Source: Prochlorococcus marinus str. MIT 1013 (GTDB lineage Bacteria; Cyanobacteriota; Cyanobacteriia; PCC-6307; Cyanobiaceae). From it: a stretch of DNA of 64,000 nt. Positions 35,837 to 47,017 of this stretch are shown piece after piece. A program made the translations under genes and the position numbers. Where the stretch lies: NCBI RefSeq assembly GCF_027359395.1, contig NZ_CP114778.1, positions 1,550,001-1,614,000 on the forward strand, written 5' to 3'. The notes below the pieces were generated by a model. It was not told the origin of the DNA. It saw only the letters and a program-made list of their open reading frames with translations, and did no database searches. Numbering within the stretch: the stretch's first letter is position 1; each line of letters starts with the position of its first letter.

Positions 35837-37080
35837 GAATTTTTCTTTAAAAAAGAAATTACTGATTTTAGTTCTTCAGTAAGAGAGTCAATTTCTGATG
35901 GAGTAGAAATAAAGCTTAAGCTTGCTCTCGCTGTGCTTTTTATCCCATAGAAGCGATGGAGGGGTTGGCAGCAATGATGACCACTCCTAATGCAAATATT
36001 GCTGTTATCAAGTAACTCCGCAACATCATTGGAATGAATACCTTTTATATGAAAAGTTGCTAATGGTCCTCTATCAGGCTGAATTAATGGGCTAGGACCA
36101 AGAATCTTTAAATCATCTATCTCTTCAAGTTTTTCAAAAAGATATTTTGTTAATTCTTTCTCGTAATTATGGATTTCGTTTAATCCAATTGATTGTAAGT
36201 AATTAAGTGCGGTTCCCATACCGATTGCTTCACCTATGGCTGGAGTACCCGCTTCGAATTTATGTGGCAAGTTTGCCCAAGTGCTGTTGTCCTTAAAAAC
36301 TTCATTAATCATTTCTCCTCCACCAAGGAAAGGAGGAATTTTGTCTAAAATTTCTTCTCTTCCCCATAAAAAACCTATACCAGTAGGCCCGCAAAGTTTA
36401 TGAGAAGATCCTGCCAGAAAATCAATACCAAGTTTTTTAATATCTACCGGTTTATGAGCAAGACTTTGGCAAGCATCTAAAAGAACTAAGCTACCTTTTT
36501 GATGTGCAAGGTCTGAAATTTCCTCGATAGGATTACAACTTCCTAGTGTATTACTTACATGAACAAGACTTACTATTTTAGTTTTATCACTCAATTTTTT
36601 TCTAAAATCATCAAGATCCAATTCTCCATTTTTATCAATATTGATATAAATGAGCTTGCACTTTTTTGCGTTAGCTATTAATTGCCAAGGAACTATATTA
36701 CTATGATGTTCCATTAAACTTATTAAGATTTCGTCGTTTTCCTGAAGTTCATAATTTCCCCATGTATAAGCCACAAGGTTGATAGCTTCCGTAGCATTTC
36801 TAGTAAAAATAATCTCTTTTTCATTATTACTATTAACAAAATTTGCTGTTAACTTTCTTGAATTTTCAAATTTTTCTGTTGCGATTGCACTCAACTGATG
36901 TGCACCTCTATGAACATTAGCATTTTGAAAGCTATAGTATTTTTTTAAAGAATCTATAACTTCTTGTGGCTTTTGACTAGTAGCTGCATGATCTAGATAT
37001 ATTAAATTATTATTATTTCCATTAAAAAGTGGAAAATCATTTCTATATTTTTCGGCAATATTTTTTACTAAATGGTTCAC
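35833..37080 (-). CDS. sufS: Cysteine desulfurase SufS
   Basis: 415 residues. PLP-binding Lys lies in SSHKLCGPTG (about residue 226) and the catalytic Cys in SGHHCCQPLHRF (about 369). It takes sulfur from cysteine for iron-sulfur cluster assembly on the SufBCD scaffold. It is the last gene of sufBCDS, with a four-base overlap with sufD. No sufE is adjacent. Confidence 0.97.
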   Translation of the reverse strand: MNHLVKNIAEKYRNDFPLFNGNNNNLIYLDHAATSQKPQEVIDSLKKYYSFQNANVHRGAHQLSAIATEKFENSRKLTANFVNSNNEKEIIFTRNATEAINLVAYTWGNYELQENDEILISLMEHHSNIVPWQLIANAKKCKLIYINIDKNGELDLDDFRKKLSDKTKIVSLVHVSNTLGSCNPIEEISDLAHQKGSLVLLDACQSLAHKPVDIKKLGIDFLAGSSHKLCGPTGIGFLWGREEILDKIPPFLGGGEMINEVFKDNSTWANLPHKFEAGTPAIGEAIGMGTALNYLQSIGLNEIHNYEKELTKYLFEKLEEIDDLKILGPSPLIQPDRGPLATFHIKGIHSNDVAELLDNSNICIRSGHHCCQPLHRFYGIKSTARASLSFISTPSEIDSLTEELKSVISFLKKNS

Positions 37081-38321
37081 TTTTTTATATCTTGTATTAA
37101 CTTTTCAATAAAATTCCACTTTCTAGCACTTTTAGGAAAGTTTGAAATTATTTCATCATAATATCCTTTTAATAACAAAGAATTAGCATGTTTATTATCA
37201 ATACCTCTACTAAGTAAATAAAATAATTCCTCATCTTGGAGTTGGCTTACAGTTGCTCCGTGAGTACACCTAACATCATCAGCAACTATTTCAAGCTCTG
37301 GTTTTGTATCTATTCTGGCGCGTTTGGAAAGTAATAAATTTCTACTCAGCTGTGCAGCTTCTGTTTTTTGGGCTTTTTGAGGAACATTAATCGAACCATT
37401 AAAAATGCAATGAGAATATTCAGAAGCTACGGCTTTTTGTAATTGATCAAGCTTTCCATCTGGACCTTCAAATCTAATTAGAGAGTGTGTGGATATTTGC
37501 TCTTTTGATTGAGTGACTTGGAGGCCTTTGATAATTGTTGAAGCGTCTCCTTCACTTTGAATGATTCTTGGTTCGAAGCGGGCATAATCCCAACCATGAT
37601 GTATTGAATGAAGAGAATATTTACTTTTTTTTGATTGTTCTACAGCTAAAGTACAAATTGAGGAGGATTCTTTTTCTTCACCCAAAGAAATTAATCCATG
37701 AGTTAACTCTACTTTGGATTCCAGCTTTATTTCGATTAAATGATTTTGTGCTGAATTCTTATTACCTATTAGAACTTGTAAAAGATCTAATTTAGCTCCC
37801 TCTTCAACAAGTAGAAAGATTCTAGTTGAGATTGACTTCTCCTCTATCGATGGAATTACGATTTCTAATGATTGACTGAAACTAGGCTTAACTTTTAATG
37901 CTAAAAGCTCAGAGCTTGATGCCTGGTTAAGAGATACTGATACGTCATTTTTAATATTAGTAGACTTAACTATTTTGCCAAGGTTCTCTTCAATTTCTTG
38001 ATCATTCAGTTTTTCAATACCATTAGGTAAATTAATATTTAAAATTGGATTTTCATTAGGATTAATTATAACCCTTTCTCTATTTTTATCCTTTTCTGGA
38101 AAGATAGATTTGAATTTAATATCTTTGCTCTCAATAATTGTTGGTAATGACAAAAAATTATTTAACTTATTGAAGTTGGATAATCGCCAGGCTTCATCTT
38201 TCTTAGTGGGCATCCCTTGCTTTAAGAGAAATTCTCGTCCTATTGATTGTTCGTTTTTTAAATAACCATCAGTTGGCTTAAGAGAGTCAAGCCATTCTTG
38301 GCAAATAGTTGATGATTTCAT
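37077..38321 (-). CDS. sufD: Fe-S cluster assembly protein SufD
   Basis: 414 residues. The C-terminal beta-helix with [20 protein letters not shown] and FYLLSRGI is the SufB/SufD core; the N-terminal part is helical and poorly conserved. SufD joins SufB and SufC in the scaffold complex. Overlaps sufC by four bases. Confidence 0.95.
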   Translation of the reverse strand: MKSSTICQEWLDSLKPTDGYLKNEQSIGREFLLKQGMPTKKDEAWRLSNFNKLNNFLSLPTIIESKDIKFKSIFPEKDKNRERVIINPNENPILNINLPNGIEKLNDQEIEENLGKIVKSTNIKNDVSVSLNQASSSELLALKVKPSFSQSLEIVIPSIEEKSISTRIFLLVEEGAKLDLLQVLIGNKNSAQNHLIEIKLESKVELTHGLISLGEEKESSSICTLAVEQSKKSKYSLHSIHHGWDYARFEPRIIQSEGDASTIIKGLQVTQSKEQISTHSLIRFEGPDGKLDQLQKAVASEYSHCIFNGSINVPQKAQKTEAAQLSRNLLLSKRARIDTKPELEIVADDVRCTHGATVSQLQDEELFYLLSRGIDNKHANSLLLKGYYDEIISNFPKSARKWNFIEKLIQDIKK

Positions 38322-39109
38322 GTTGCCATTTCCTTATCTTTGGTATTTTTGTCAATAAAGTCATAACCTGATTTTTCCAGGTCAATTGCTAGTTCTTTGT
38401 TGCCAGTTTTTATTATTTTTCCATCAGCCATTATGTGTACAAAGTCAGGAGTAATCTCATTAAGCAGTCTTTGATAATGCGTTATTAAAATTGTTGCCGA
38501 ATTTGGTTTTGAGAGTTTATTGATGCCAGATGCAACAATTCTCAGAGCATCAATATCAAGTCCTGAATCAGTTTCATCGAGTATTGATATGACTGGTTCA
38601 AGAAGGGCCATTTGAAGAATCTCGTTACGTTTTTTCTCTCCACCAGAAAAACCCTCATTTACGCTTCTTTCTAGAAAGGCTGGATTCATTTCAACTATTT
38701 TCAATCTTTCTTTTACTAGGTCTTCGAATTCAAAAGTATCTAATTCACTTTTAAGTAATTCTTTTCTTCTTGAATTGGTAGCAACTCTTAAGAACTCTAG
38801 ATTACTAACACCAGGAATTTCTACTGGGTATTGGAAACCAAGGAAAATTCCGATTCTTGCTCTTTCCTCAGGGGCTAGCTCAAGAATATTCGTACCTTTA
38901 AATTGGATAGAACCTGATAGAACTTTGTAAGCTGGATGCCCAGCAATAACTTTTGAAAGAGTACTTTTTCCACTTCCATTGCGACCCATAATTGCATGGA
39001 TTTCCCCTTCTTTTACTAACAGATTGACTCCATGAAGAATCGCTTGATCTTCAACACTGGCATGAAGATCGTTAATAGATAATATTGTTTCTGAAGTTGA
39101 TAGAATCAC
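38318..39109 (-). CDS. sufC: Fe-S cluster assembly ATPase SufC
   Basis: 263 residues, ABC-type ATPase without membrane domain. Walker [10 protein letters not shown] is at residues 42-50, the signature is [10 protein letters not shown] and Walker [13 protein letters not shown]. It drives conformational change of SufB-SufD. Between sufB and sufD as usual for cyanobacteria. Confidence 0.97.
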   Translation of the reverse strand: MILSTSETILSINDLHASVEDQAILHGVNLLVKEGEIHAIMGRNGSGKSTLSKVIAGHPAYKVLSGSIQFKGTNILELAPEERARIGIFLGFQYPVEIPGVSNLEFLRVATNSRRKELLKSELDTFEFEDLVKERLKIVEMNPAFLERSVNEGFSGGEKKRNEILQMALLEPVISILDETDSGLDIDALRIVASGINKLSKPNSATILITHYQRLLNEITPDFVHIMADGKIIKTGNKELAIDLEKSGYDFIDKNTKDKEMAT

Positions 39110-39159
39110 TAAATTAGAGGGAAATTTGTAGAGGGAAAAAGTATGGTTTTAAATTATTT

Positions 39160-40602
39160 TTATCCAACAGAACCCTCCAATTTTAAAGCTAGAAGTTTAT
39201 CTGCTTCAGATGCAAACTCCATAGGTAATTCATTGAAAACATCACTACAAAATCCACTAATTATCATTGAAACAGATTCTTCAAAATCAATTCCTCTACT
39301 TTGTAAGTAAAACAGTTGATCTTCTGAAATCCTACAAGTACTAGCTTCATGTTCAATATTTGATTGAGGTTGCTTGGATTGAATATATGGATATGTGTTT
39401 GCGCTGGCCTTGTCGCCGATCAACATAGAGTCACATTGACTGTAATTTCTAGAGCCTTCAGCATTTGGGCTTATGGAGACAAGACCTCGATAGCTGTTCT
39501 TAGATTGTCCAGCGCTGATACCTTTACTTACGATTTTTGATTTTGTATTTTTTCCTATGTGAATCATTTTTGTCCCGGTATCTGCTTTCTGAAAATTATT
39601 TGTGAGTGCAATTGAATAAAACTCACCAATTGAATTGTCTCCTTGCAGTACGCAACTTGGGTATTTCCATGTGATAGCAGATCCTGTTTCGACTTGAGAC
39701 CAGCTTATTTTGCTTTTCTTTCCTCTGCATTCTCCTCGTTTAGTGACGAAGTTATATATTCCTCCAACCCCTTCTTCATTACCTGCATACCAATTTTGCA
39801 CTGTTGAATATTTAATAGAGGCATTATCGAGTGCGACAAGCTCAACAACAGCAGCATGTAGCGTATTGGTATCAAACATAGGCGCCGTACAACCCTCTAG
39901 ATAACTAACAGAGGAAGATTCTTCTGCAATAATTAAGGTTCGTTCAAATTGGCCAGTGTCTCCAGAATTTATTCGGAAATAAGATGATAATTCCATTGGA
40001 CATTCGACACCTTTAGGTATATAAACAAATGAACCATCACTGAAAACAGCAGAATTTAGGGCTGCAAAAAAATTATCATTTATAGGAACAACTGTTCCCA
40101 TATATTTTTCAATTAAATCTGGATATTCACTAATTGCTTCACTGATAGAGCAAAATATTACTCCATGTTCAGCTAGCTTTTCTTTATATGTAGTAGCTAT
40201 GGAAACACTGTCAAATACAGCATCAACAGCTACATTAGATAACCTTTTTTGTTCACTAAGTGGTATGCCAAGCTTTTCAAAAGTTTCAAGTAATTTAGGA
40301 TCAACTTCATCTAAACTCTTCTTTTTTATATCTTGTTTTGGGGCTGCATAATAAACTAGATCCTCATAATCTACTTTGGAATAAGTTAAACCAGACCAAT
40401 TCGGCTCTTTCATCTTCAACCATTGTTCATAAGCTCTTAAACGAAATTTCAATAAGAAATTTGGCTCATTCTTTTTTGCAGAAATCAACCTGATAACATC
40501 TTCATTCAATCCTTTTGCTATCTTTTCAGTTTCTATATCAGTGATGAAACCATATTTATAAGGCTGGGAAACAATTTCTTCGACAGTATTAGTTTGAGTC
40601 AT
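39160..40602 (-). CDS. sufB: Fe-S cluster assembly scaffold SufB
   Basis: 480 residues, the usual length. Recognisable blocks include [36 protein letters not shown] and [20 protein letters not shown]. It is the first gene of the operon; 51 bases separate it from sufC. The upstream 400-base spacer holds the promoter. The divergent neighbour is not the usual repressor SufR. Confidence 0.97.
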   Translation of the reverse strand: MTQTNTVEEIVSQPYKYGFITDIETEKIAKGLNEDVIRLISAKKNEPNFLLKFRLRAYEQWLKMKEPNWSGLTYSKVDYEDLVYYAAPKQDIKKKSLDEVDPKLLETFEKLGIPLSEQKRLSNVAVDAVFDSVSIATTYKEKLAEHGVIFCSISEAISEYPDLIEKYMGTVVPINDNFFAALNSAVFSDGSFVYIPKGVECPMELSSYFRINSGDTGQFERTLIIAEESSSVSYLEGCTAPMFDTNTLHAAVVELVALDNASIKYSTVQNWYAGNEEGVGGIYNFVTKRGECRGKKSKISWSQVETGSAITWKYPSCVLQGDNSIGEFYSIALTNNFQKADTGTKMIHIGKNTKSKIVSKGISAGQSKNSYRGLVSISPNAEGSRNYSQCDSMLIGDKASANTYPYIQSKQPQSNIEHEASTCRISEDQLFYLQSRGIDFEESVSMIISGFCSDVFNELPMEFASEADKLLALKLEGSVG

Positions 40603-41001
40603 TTTATTTTGATTAAATCAAGTCGTAGTAGTGTTTTATTTATGAAAAGTTTGGCTTTTAAGATCCAAGATAATCTTCAATTATGACATTTGGGGTTCGT
40701 CATTGGATCAGAGTGTTTTCATAGTTGGATCTCAAACGACATTCTAAGTCAAATCAAGGGGGAAAACCCAGTGTTACGAAAGTAGTTTTAATCTCACAAC
40801 ACCATAAACCAAAATACTTAGAATCGTTTCAAATTTGAAATGTGCTGGAATAAAACTCTTAACCCTTTTTGAATTTCTAGATGACTTTAACATATATTGA
40901 AATAGTGGTATAAACCCCTGTGAATGCTGATAACCTTATTTATAAATTTCTGTTTTGAACTTGTAATATTTAATGAATGAGTATCTTTATTTTGTATATA
41001 A
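40603..41001. other. Intergenic region upstream of sufB, 399 bp
   Basis: It separates the suf operon from the divergent gene at 41002. No gene is seen. A GGGGGAAAACCC stretch lies at about 40759-40770. I see no clear CAAC-N6-GTTG-type SufR site by eye. Confidence 0.4.
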
Positions 41002-41445
41002 ATGAAAGAAAGTGATATAAAATCTATTATAAATATAAATATTCTTTTAAACTTTACTGGCCATAGTTGCTCCCACTCTCAGATGATGGAATCTGCTTTT
41101 GAAGATAATTCTGAAAATAGTCCCTTAAGCAAAGACGATATAAATTTGATTGCTTTGACCAGCCTTTCAGTGAGTGAAAAGCATCATCTCAGAATGCTTG
41201 CGCACTGCTTGCAATGTTTTAAATCCATGCGTAAGAAAAATTCAGAAGGGTTGATCCCTGTTAAAGAGGAATGGCTGGAATGGTGTTTGAAGAATCCCAT
41301 AATGCTTAAAGATGACGAGTTTGTTCAAGTTATGTTTGAGCAATTTTCCGGGGCAGCTATCCAGTTGGAAAGACTGTCAAATGATTTAAAAGTTGCTCCA
41401 TTGGATTTGACATTGAGAAATTTAATTGACGCATATGACGCTTGA
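41002..41445 (+). CDS. Hypothetical protein divergent from sufB
   Basis: 147 residues from ATG, predicted mostly helical. It has five cysteines, one in GHSCSHSQ, two in AHCLQCFKS and another in EWCLKN. No helix-turn-helix is seen, so it does not look like the SufR repressor that often sits here in other cyanobacteria. Position opposite sufB and the cysteine pair suggest a possible link to Fe-S biogenesis, but this is inference. Confidence 0.65.
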   Translation: MKESDIKSIININILLNFTGHSCSHSQMMESAFEDNSENSPLSKDDINLIALTSLSVSEKHHLRMLAHCLQCFKSMRKKNSEGLIPVKEEWLEWCLKNPIMLKDDEFVQVMFEQFSGAAIQLERLSNDLKVAPLDLTLRNLIDAYDA

Positions 41446-41736
41446 AATTGTTCTGGGCCGAACATGAAAAGAAAATGATCCCAAAGAAATTAAAGTTTTC
41501 GAAATTTCAAAAATTAGGAAATTTTTTAAATTCTCTTTGAATTAATTTTGTTTGTTGAGAATTTTTGAATACTAAATCAACTCCTAGTTCCTAGTTACAG
41601 CAATGCTTTTTAACAGCAAGTACCAGTTTATGATCTGTTCTTGGAGTCAGTAGATGCTGACCACACTAACGAGAAGAGCACATTTCATCACATACTTATC
41701 GGACTGATCCCAAATAAAAAATGGAGGTTTATGGGC

Positions 41737-42819
41737 GTGACTTTTGATCAAGAATCCCTGTCACGTTTAACACTTCGTCAGCTTCGTATTAAAGCGAGTG
41801 ATTTAGGTATTCCTCTTTATAGCAGAAAATCAAAAGCTGATTTAGTTAAAGGTGTTTTGCTATATGAAGAAAAAAAGGAATTAGAAAGACAGTTGATAAA
41901 CGAAAAAACCACACCCTCTCAAGAAACTATATCTTCAAATTCATCAGAGACCAAAGTAGTCTTTCTACCTCGTGATCCCGAGTGGGCGTATGTATTTTGG
42001 GAGATCTCAGATTCAGATCGTTCTAATGCGCAAAATGAAGGTGCTAATAGGCTGTGCTTGCGTTTAGCCGATGTTACTCATAGAGACAATGGAGAAGTCA
42101 ATCCTGGAACTCTTCAAGAAGTTGTTGTTGATAGTCACAGCACTGAGTGGTACTTACCTATTCCTTTAGGAGGTAGAGACTATAAGGTTGAATTGGGTTA
42201 TCGCATTGGCCATAAATGGATGTCACTTGCTTTTTCATCTTCAGCGAAAGTACCCTCACTACATCCAAGTGATCAAATTCTTGATCAATTTGTACCTTTT
42301 AGTTTGGAAGCGCCAATTACTACATCTTCTGAGGCTGTGGATGATAGTGTTTCTTCTGATCAGCCAGATAGTGGTCTTCATGAGCGCTTATATCAATCTG
42401 CTACTACAAAATTTAGAACAAGACGAGTTGGGTCAGAAGAATTTCAAGAGGGTGCACCTAATGATCAGAATTTTAACAATGAATCTGGAAGTGGACTTTG
42501 GGCTAGTGGATTAAATGAATCGGGTATTGGATTGGTTCCTCAACCACGTTCTTTTTGGCTAGTTGCAGATGCTGAATTAATTGTTTATGGAGCTACTGAC
42601 CCATCCGCTAAATTATTTATCGAAGATGAAGAGATTCCATTAGCCAATGATGGAACTTTTAGATTGCAAGTCCCTTTCAGAGATGGGATTCAGAACTATT
42701 CAATTAAAGCGATAGATAAAGATAGGGTAGATTCAAGGAACATAACAATGAAATTCGAAAGAGTTACTCCGGTTGATAATACGAATCCAAATGCAAAAGC
42801 TGAATCAGAATGGTTTTAA
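41737..42819 (+). CDS. DUF4912 protein with Rho/SAP-like N-terminus
   Basis: From GTG at 41737, 360 residues; ATG at 41731 or TTG at 41641 are alternatives. GTG is preferred because a GGAGG ends nine bases before it. The N-terminal LTLRQLRIKASDLGIPLYSR resembles Rho N-terminal/SAP helix bundles that bind nucleic acid. DUF4912 follows (EWAYVFWEISDSDRS to DYKVELGYRIGHKWMSLA). The C-terminus has a bacterial Ig-like region (GATDPSAKLFIEDEEIPLAN). Function unknown. A second, shorter DUF4912 gene is at 9275. Confidence 0.85.
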   Translation: MTFDQESLSRLTLRQLRIKASDLGIPLYSRKSKADLVKGVLLYEEKKELERQLINEKTTPSQETISSNSSETKVVFLPRDPEWAYVFWEISDSDRSNAQNEGANRLCLRLADVTHRDNGEVNPGTLQEVVVDSHSTEWYLPIPLGGRDYKVELGYRIGHKWMSLAFSSSAKVPSLHPSDQILDQFVPFSLEAPITTSSEAVDDSVSSDQPDSGLHERLYQSATTKFRTRRVGSEEFQEGAPNDQNFNNESGSGLWASGLNESGIGLVPQPRSFWLVADAELIVYGATDPSAKLFIEDEEIPLANDGTFRLQVPFRDGIQNYSIKAIDKDRVDSRNITMKFERVTPVDNTNPNAKAESEWF

Positions 42820-42838
42820 ATCTAATCCCACTTAATTC

Positions 42839-43009
42839 ATGGTTCGATTAATTGTAGCTTTTACTCCATTAGTAGGGGCTATTGCTTTTCCTTTATTAAT
42901 TCCTACTACGATTGAGCGTTTAGGATTGGGTCCCGGTGTTTTAAGTGCGTTGATTTTAAGTACTCTTTGGTTTGTCGCAATGCTTCGTACTTCTGAAATG
43001 CCTCACTGA
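42839..43009 (+). CDS. Small conserved membrane protein (56 aa)
   Basis: ATG at 42839, 19 bases after the DUF4912 stop. The product begins MVRLIVAFTPLVGAIAFPLL and has two membrane helices (with LGLGPGVLSALILSTLWFVA) and ends RTSEMPH. Clean and complete, and I recall near-identical small proteins in other cyanobacteria, but no known function. Possibly a thylakoid subunit or assembly factor. Confidence 0.7.
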   Translation: MVRLIVAFTPLVGAIAFPLLIPTTIERLGLGPGVLSALILSTLWFVAMLRTSEMPH

Positions 43010-43075
43010 ATTCAAAGTGTTACCATTTTGATTTTCGATTCATTTTTTAATATTATTCACTAATCTATTTTCAAA

Positions 43076-44725
43076 GTGTTTTCTTCAGAATTTAGCCAAC
43101 TTACAATTAAGTTAAACTCCCCTTTTACTGATCAGAAACCAGGTACCTCTGGATTAAGAAAAAGTACTTTGCAATTTGAAAAGGCTCATTACCTTGAGAG
43201 TTTTATTGAATCAATCTTCAGTTCCCTGCCTGGAGTGCAAGGAGGTGTTTTGGTTGTAGGGGGTGATGGTAGATATGGCAACAAAAGAGCGATTGATATT
43301 ATTATCCGGATGGCAGCTGCACATGGAATTCAAAAAGTCATAACAACTGTAGATGGAATTTTGTCGACCCCTGCGGCTTCTAATTTGATTCGAATTAATA
43401 AAGCAATAGGTGGAATTATTTTATCTGCCAGTCACAATCCAGGTGGACTTGAAGGTGATTTTGGAGTCAAGCTAAATGGCCCAAATGGTGGACCTGCCTC
43501 CGAACCTTTAACTGAAGAAATTTATAATTACTCCAAAAATCTTAAAGAATATAAGATCATAAAATGTCAATCAAATAGGTCTTATTCACCTGGTAAATAT
43601 AAATTAGCTTCAATGGTTGTGGAGATAATTGATGGAATAGAAGATTACTTAGATTTAATGAAAAAAATATTTGATTTTGATTTGATTAGTTCATATATTA
43701 ACAAAGATTTTCCAATCGTTTTTGATGCATTAAATGCTGTTACAGGACCATATGCAAAGCGTCTTTTTGTTGATTATTTAGGAGCTAATTCAGAAACAGT
43801 AAGGAATGGAATACCTTTGGAAGATTTTGGGGGTCTTCATCCTGACCCAAATTTGACTTATGCAAAAGATCTTGCTGACTTGCTTTTACAAGGGAATTTA
43901 TTTTCGTTCGGAGCAGCATGTGATGGCGATGGTGATAGAAATATGATTTTGGGACGTGGTTGCTTTGTAAATCCTAGTGATAGCCTTGCAATTTTAGCTG
44001 CGAATTACGATTGTGTGCCAGGGTATGCCAAAGGTTTATCTGGTGTTGCTCGTTCCATGCCGACGAGTTCCGCTGTAGATGTTGTCGCGAAACATTTAGG
44101 GATAAATTGCTTTGAAACGCCTACCGGATGGAAATTCTTTGGTAATCTTTTGGACTCTAATCAAATTACTCTGTGTGGAGAGGAGAGCTTTGGAACTGGA
44201 AGTGATCATATAAGAGAAAAAGATGGATTGTGGGCTGTTCTTTTTTGGTTGCAGATACTTGCGTCCAAGAAAAAGTCTGTTTCTGAGATATTGAGAAATC
44301 ATTGGCTATTTTATGGTCGTCATTACTATTCTCGTCACGACTATGAATCTATTCCATCTGAAGTTGCCAATTCTCTTTATTCGAGATTGAGCAATATGCT
44401 TCCCAGTTTAAAAGATCAATCTTTTGCTGGAAGGACAGTAACAAATGCTGATGATTTTAGCTATACAGATCCAGTTGATGGTTCAATTACGCTTAATCAG
44501 GGTTTGAGAATTTTATTAGATGATGGTAGTAGAGTTCTAGTCAGACTATCTGGCACTGGCACTCAAGGAGCTACGTTAAGGGTTTACTTTGAAAGCTTTA
44601 CTCCAAGTGATGGTGATATCACTCAAGATCCGCAGTTGGCTTTGGATCCTTTAATTAAAAGTATTGATTCTCTAGCTGAGATCTCAAAACGAACAGGCAT
44701 GTCCGTTCCAACAGTTATTACCTAG
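43076..44725 (+). CDS. pgm: Phosphoglucomutase, alpha-D-glucose type
   Basis: 549 residues from GTG. The phosphoserine loop SASHNPGG lies near residue 117, the metal loop CDGDGDRN near 282 and the sugar loop CGEESFGTGSDH in the third domain. It interconverts glucose-1-phosphate and glucose-6-phosphate for glycogen and polysaccharide synthesis. Length is typical of the group that includes mammalian PGM1. Confidence 0.96.
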   Translation: MFSSEFSQLTIKLNSPFTDQKPGTSGLRKSTLQFEKAHYLESFIESIFSSLPGVQGGVLVVGGDGRYGNKRAIDIIIRMAAAHGIQKVITTVDGILSTPAASNLIRINKAIGGIILSASHNPGGLEGDFGVKLNGPNGGPASEPLTEEIYNYSKNLKEYKIIKCQSNRSYSPGKYKLASMVVEIIDGIEDYLDLMKKIFDFDLISSYINKDFPIVFDALNAVTGPYAKRLFVDYLGANSETVRNGIPLEDFGGLHPDPNLTYAKDLADLLLQGNLFSFGAACDGDGDRNMILGRGCFVNPSDSLAILAANYDCVPGYAKGLSGVARSMPTSSAVDVVAKHLGINCFETPTGWKFFGNLLDSNQITLCGEESFGTGSDHIREKDGLWAVLFWLQILASKKKSVSEILRNHWLFYGRHYYSRHDYESIPSEVANSLYSRLSNMLPSLKDQSFAGRTVTNADDFSYTDPVDGSITLNQGLRILLDDGSRVLVRLSGTGTQGATLRVYFESFTPSDGDITQDPQLALDPLIKSIDSLAEISKRTGMSVPTVIT

Positions 44726-44812
44726 ATCAAAATCTTCCAATTGGAAATCATCAAAACACCTTTATAAGTTTTTTTTTGCTTTTAGAGTAATAAAAATATT
44801 TGTTTATTAGCT

Positions 44813-47017
44813 TTGGCAAAAGATCTGTTTGCTTTTAATGGTGAACAGCTAATACAGAATAATGCTCCTTTAGCTGATCGCTTACGGCCTCAAACACTTG
44901 ATGAATTTGTTGGTCAAGATCATATTCTTGCTCAAGGACGTTTATTGAGACGTTCAATTGTTGCTGATAAAGTAGGCAATTTATTACTATATGGACCTCC
45001 TGGAGTTGGTAAGACTACTTTAGCTAGGATTATCGCCTCAAATACCCTATCTCACTTTAGTGTCATAAATGCTGCCTTAGCAGGCATCAAGGATTTGAGA
45101 TCTGAGATTGAGTCTGCAATCGATAGATTAAATAAATATGGTAAACGCACGATTTTGTTTATTGATGAGGTTCATAGATTTAATACTGCTCAACAAGATG
45201 CCTTATTACCTTGGGTTGAAAATGGAACGTTGACCCTTATTGGGGCAACTACGGAAAATCCATATTTTGAAGTGAATAAAGCGTTGGTAAGCAGATCTAG
45301 ATTATTTCGTTTAAATAGCTTGAATTCAAAAGCATTACATCAATTACTGCAACGAGCTTTGAGCGATAAGGAAAGGGGTTATGGGTTGAAATTAATCAAT
45401 TTAGCTAGTGAAGCTGAGGATCATTTGGTTGATGTTTGCAATGGCGATGCACGCATTTTGCTGAATGCGCTTGAACTAGCTGTAGAGAGTACTATTGCAA
45501 ATCAAGATAGTTCAATCAGTATTGATCTCAAGATTGCTGAGGATTCAATTCAAGAACGAGCAGTTTTATACGATAAAAAAGGTGATGCTCATTTTGATAC
45601 GATCAGTGCCTTTATTAAGTCATTACGAGGTTCGGATCCTGATGCGGCATTGTTTTGGCTGGCTCGAATGTTGGAGGCTGGAGAAAATCCACGGTTCATT
45701 TTTAGACGTATGCTTATCGCTGCAGGAGAAGATATTGGTCTAGCTGATCCCAATGCAATTGTCATAGTTGAGTCATGCGCCGCGGCTTTCGATCGAATAG
45801 GTTTGCCAGAGGGGATTTACCCCCTGGCTCAGGCAACCTTGTACTTGGCTTCAACTGAGAAAAGTAATAGTGTGAAGGCTATTTTTAAGGCAGTTCAGAA
45901 AGTTAAAGATTCCCACAATCAAAATGTTCCATCTCATCTTAAAGATGCAAATCGAGATCAAGAAGCTTTTGGAGATGGCATGGGTTATAGGTATCCCCAT
46001 TCATTTTCAAAAAATTGGGTTCCACAGCAATATTTGCCAGATAGTCTGCTAAAAGAGATTTTTTGGGAGCCAACTGAAAATGGATGGGAAGGACAAAGAC
46101 GATCTCTTTTGAATGAGAGGAGATCTGAACAGTTAGCTTCATTAGTTGAAGTTGAGCAACAAAATCCTTTAACTATTACATCTAGAAAAGTTGATAATGC
46201 TTTGGAGAAATTGTTTTCTTGCCAACTTTCGAAAGAGGGGGAACGATTAAAAAATTTGATGGTTAAATTATGGTCGGGTATTACTTGGAAAAATAATCAT
46301 AGAGTTTTAGTCCTAACACCTAGTTCTTTGCTTTGGTCTCTAACTCCTTTAAGAGAAGCCTCTGAAGGTGGGGTTATTTGTGCTGTATCTGAAGATAATC
46401 ATCCAAGACTATTAGCTGAATTAGAAGTTTTGGCTCCGATGGAGCGACCTGTTTTAATTGATTCAAAAGTTGAATCAATTAAAAAGTTAGAAGACAATCT
46501 CAAATTTGAGGTAATTGGAGGAAGGATCCCTTGGAAAGTTTTGAATGAAACAAATTTTTCCGAGTTGTGGCCGATTCTTACGGAAAAATCTACAGCAAAT
46601 ACAGAATTAAGTTTGATTATAAGTAACCCATGCTCTGGCCCTGCACTCTCTTTAAAGGAAAGCTTAGAAATTTATAGCAATAATAAAAATACTGATTTTT
46701 CATTATTGAATGATTTAATTTGTAAAGAAGAGAAGTGGTTAAATAATCAAGATAATACAAAGAAATTTATTCTACAATTAGAAAAATTAGGCTGGAATAT
46801 TTCTTCTGCGGAGTGGACTGAGTTTGTTTATCAAAAGGTTGATAGCACTATAATTAAAAGGTGGCTCAGTAAAGGAAGTGAGTATAGAGAAATTATTCTA
46901 GAAAATTGTGAAGAAGAAACATTAATGCGATTGAAAGAATTATTTAAAAGTTTGGATGGATGTACTATAAAACAGAAGCTTATACATACTAAGTTGCTTG
47001 CCAAAAATAATAATTAA
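44813..47017 (+). CDS. rarA: RarA-type AAA ATPase fused to a C-terminal unknown domain
   Basis: 734 residues from TTG. The first 430 are a RarA/MgsA replication-associated recombination ATPase: [15 protein letters not shown], Walker [10 protein letters not shown] (about 61-69), Walker B LFIDEVHR (about 117), sensor GATTENPYF. The last 300 residues begin around ENGWEGQRR and form a separate domain with a beta-alpha pattern like a methyltransferase-type fold ([15 protein letters not shown]). RarA acts at stalled forks. The fusion is found in cyanobacteria. Overlaps the convergent PPTase gene by four bases. Confidence 0.9.
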   Translation: MAKDLFAFNGEQLIQNNAPLADRLRPQTLDEFVGQDHILAQGRLLRRSIVADKVGNLLLYGPPGVGKTTLARIIASNTLSHFSVINAALAGIKDLRSEIESAIDRLNKYGKRTILFIDEVHRFNTAQQDALLPWVENGTLTLIGATTENPYFEVNKALVSRSRLFRLNSLNSKALHQLLQRALSDKERGYGLKLINLASEAEDHLVDVCNGDARILLNALELAVESTIANQDSSISIDLKIAEDSIQERAVLYDKKGDAHFDTISAFIKSLRGSDPDAALFWLARMLEAGENPRFIFRRMLIAAGEDIGLADPNAIVIVESCAAAFDRIGLPEGIYPLAQATLYLASTEKSNSVKAIFKAVQKVKDSHNQNVPSHLKDANRDQEAFGDGMGYRYPHSFSKNWVPQQYLPDSLLKEIFWEPTENGWEGQRRSLLNERRSEQLASLVEVEQQNPLTITSRKVDNALEKLFSCQLSKEGERLKNLMVKLWSGITWKNNHRVLVLTPSSLLWSLTPLREASEGGVICAVSEDNHPRLLAELEVLAPMERPVLIDSKVESIKKLEDNLKFEVIGGRIPWKVLNETNFSELWPILTEKSTANTELSLIISNPCSGPALSLKESLEIYSNNKNTDFSLLNDLICKEEKWLNNQDNTKKFILQLEKLGWNISSAEWTEFVYQKVDSTIIKRWLSKGSEYREIILENCEEETLMRLKELFKSLDGCTIKQKLIHTKLLAKNNN

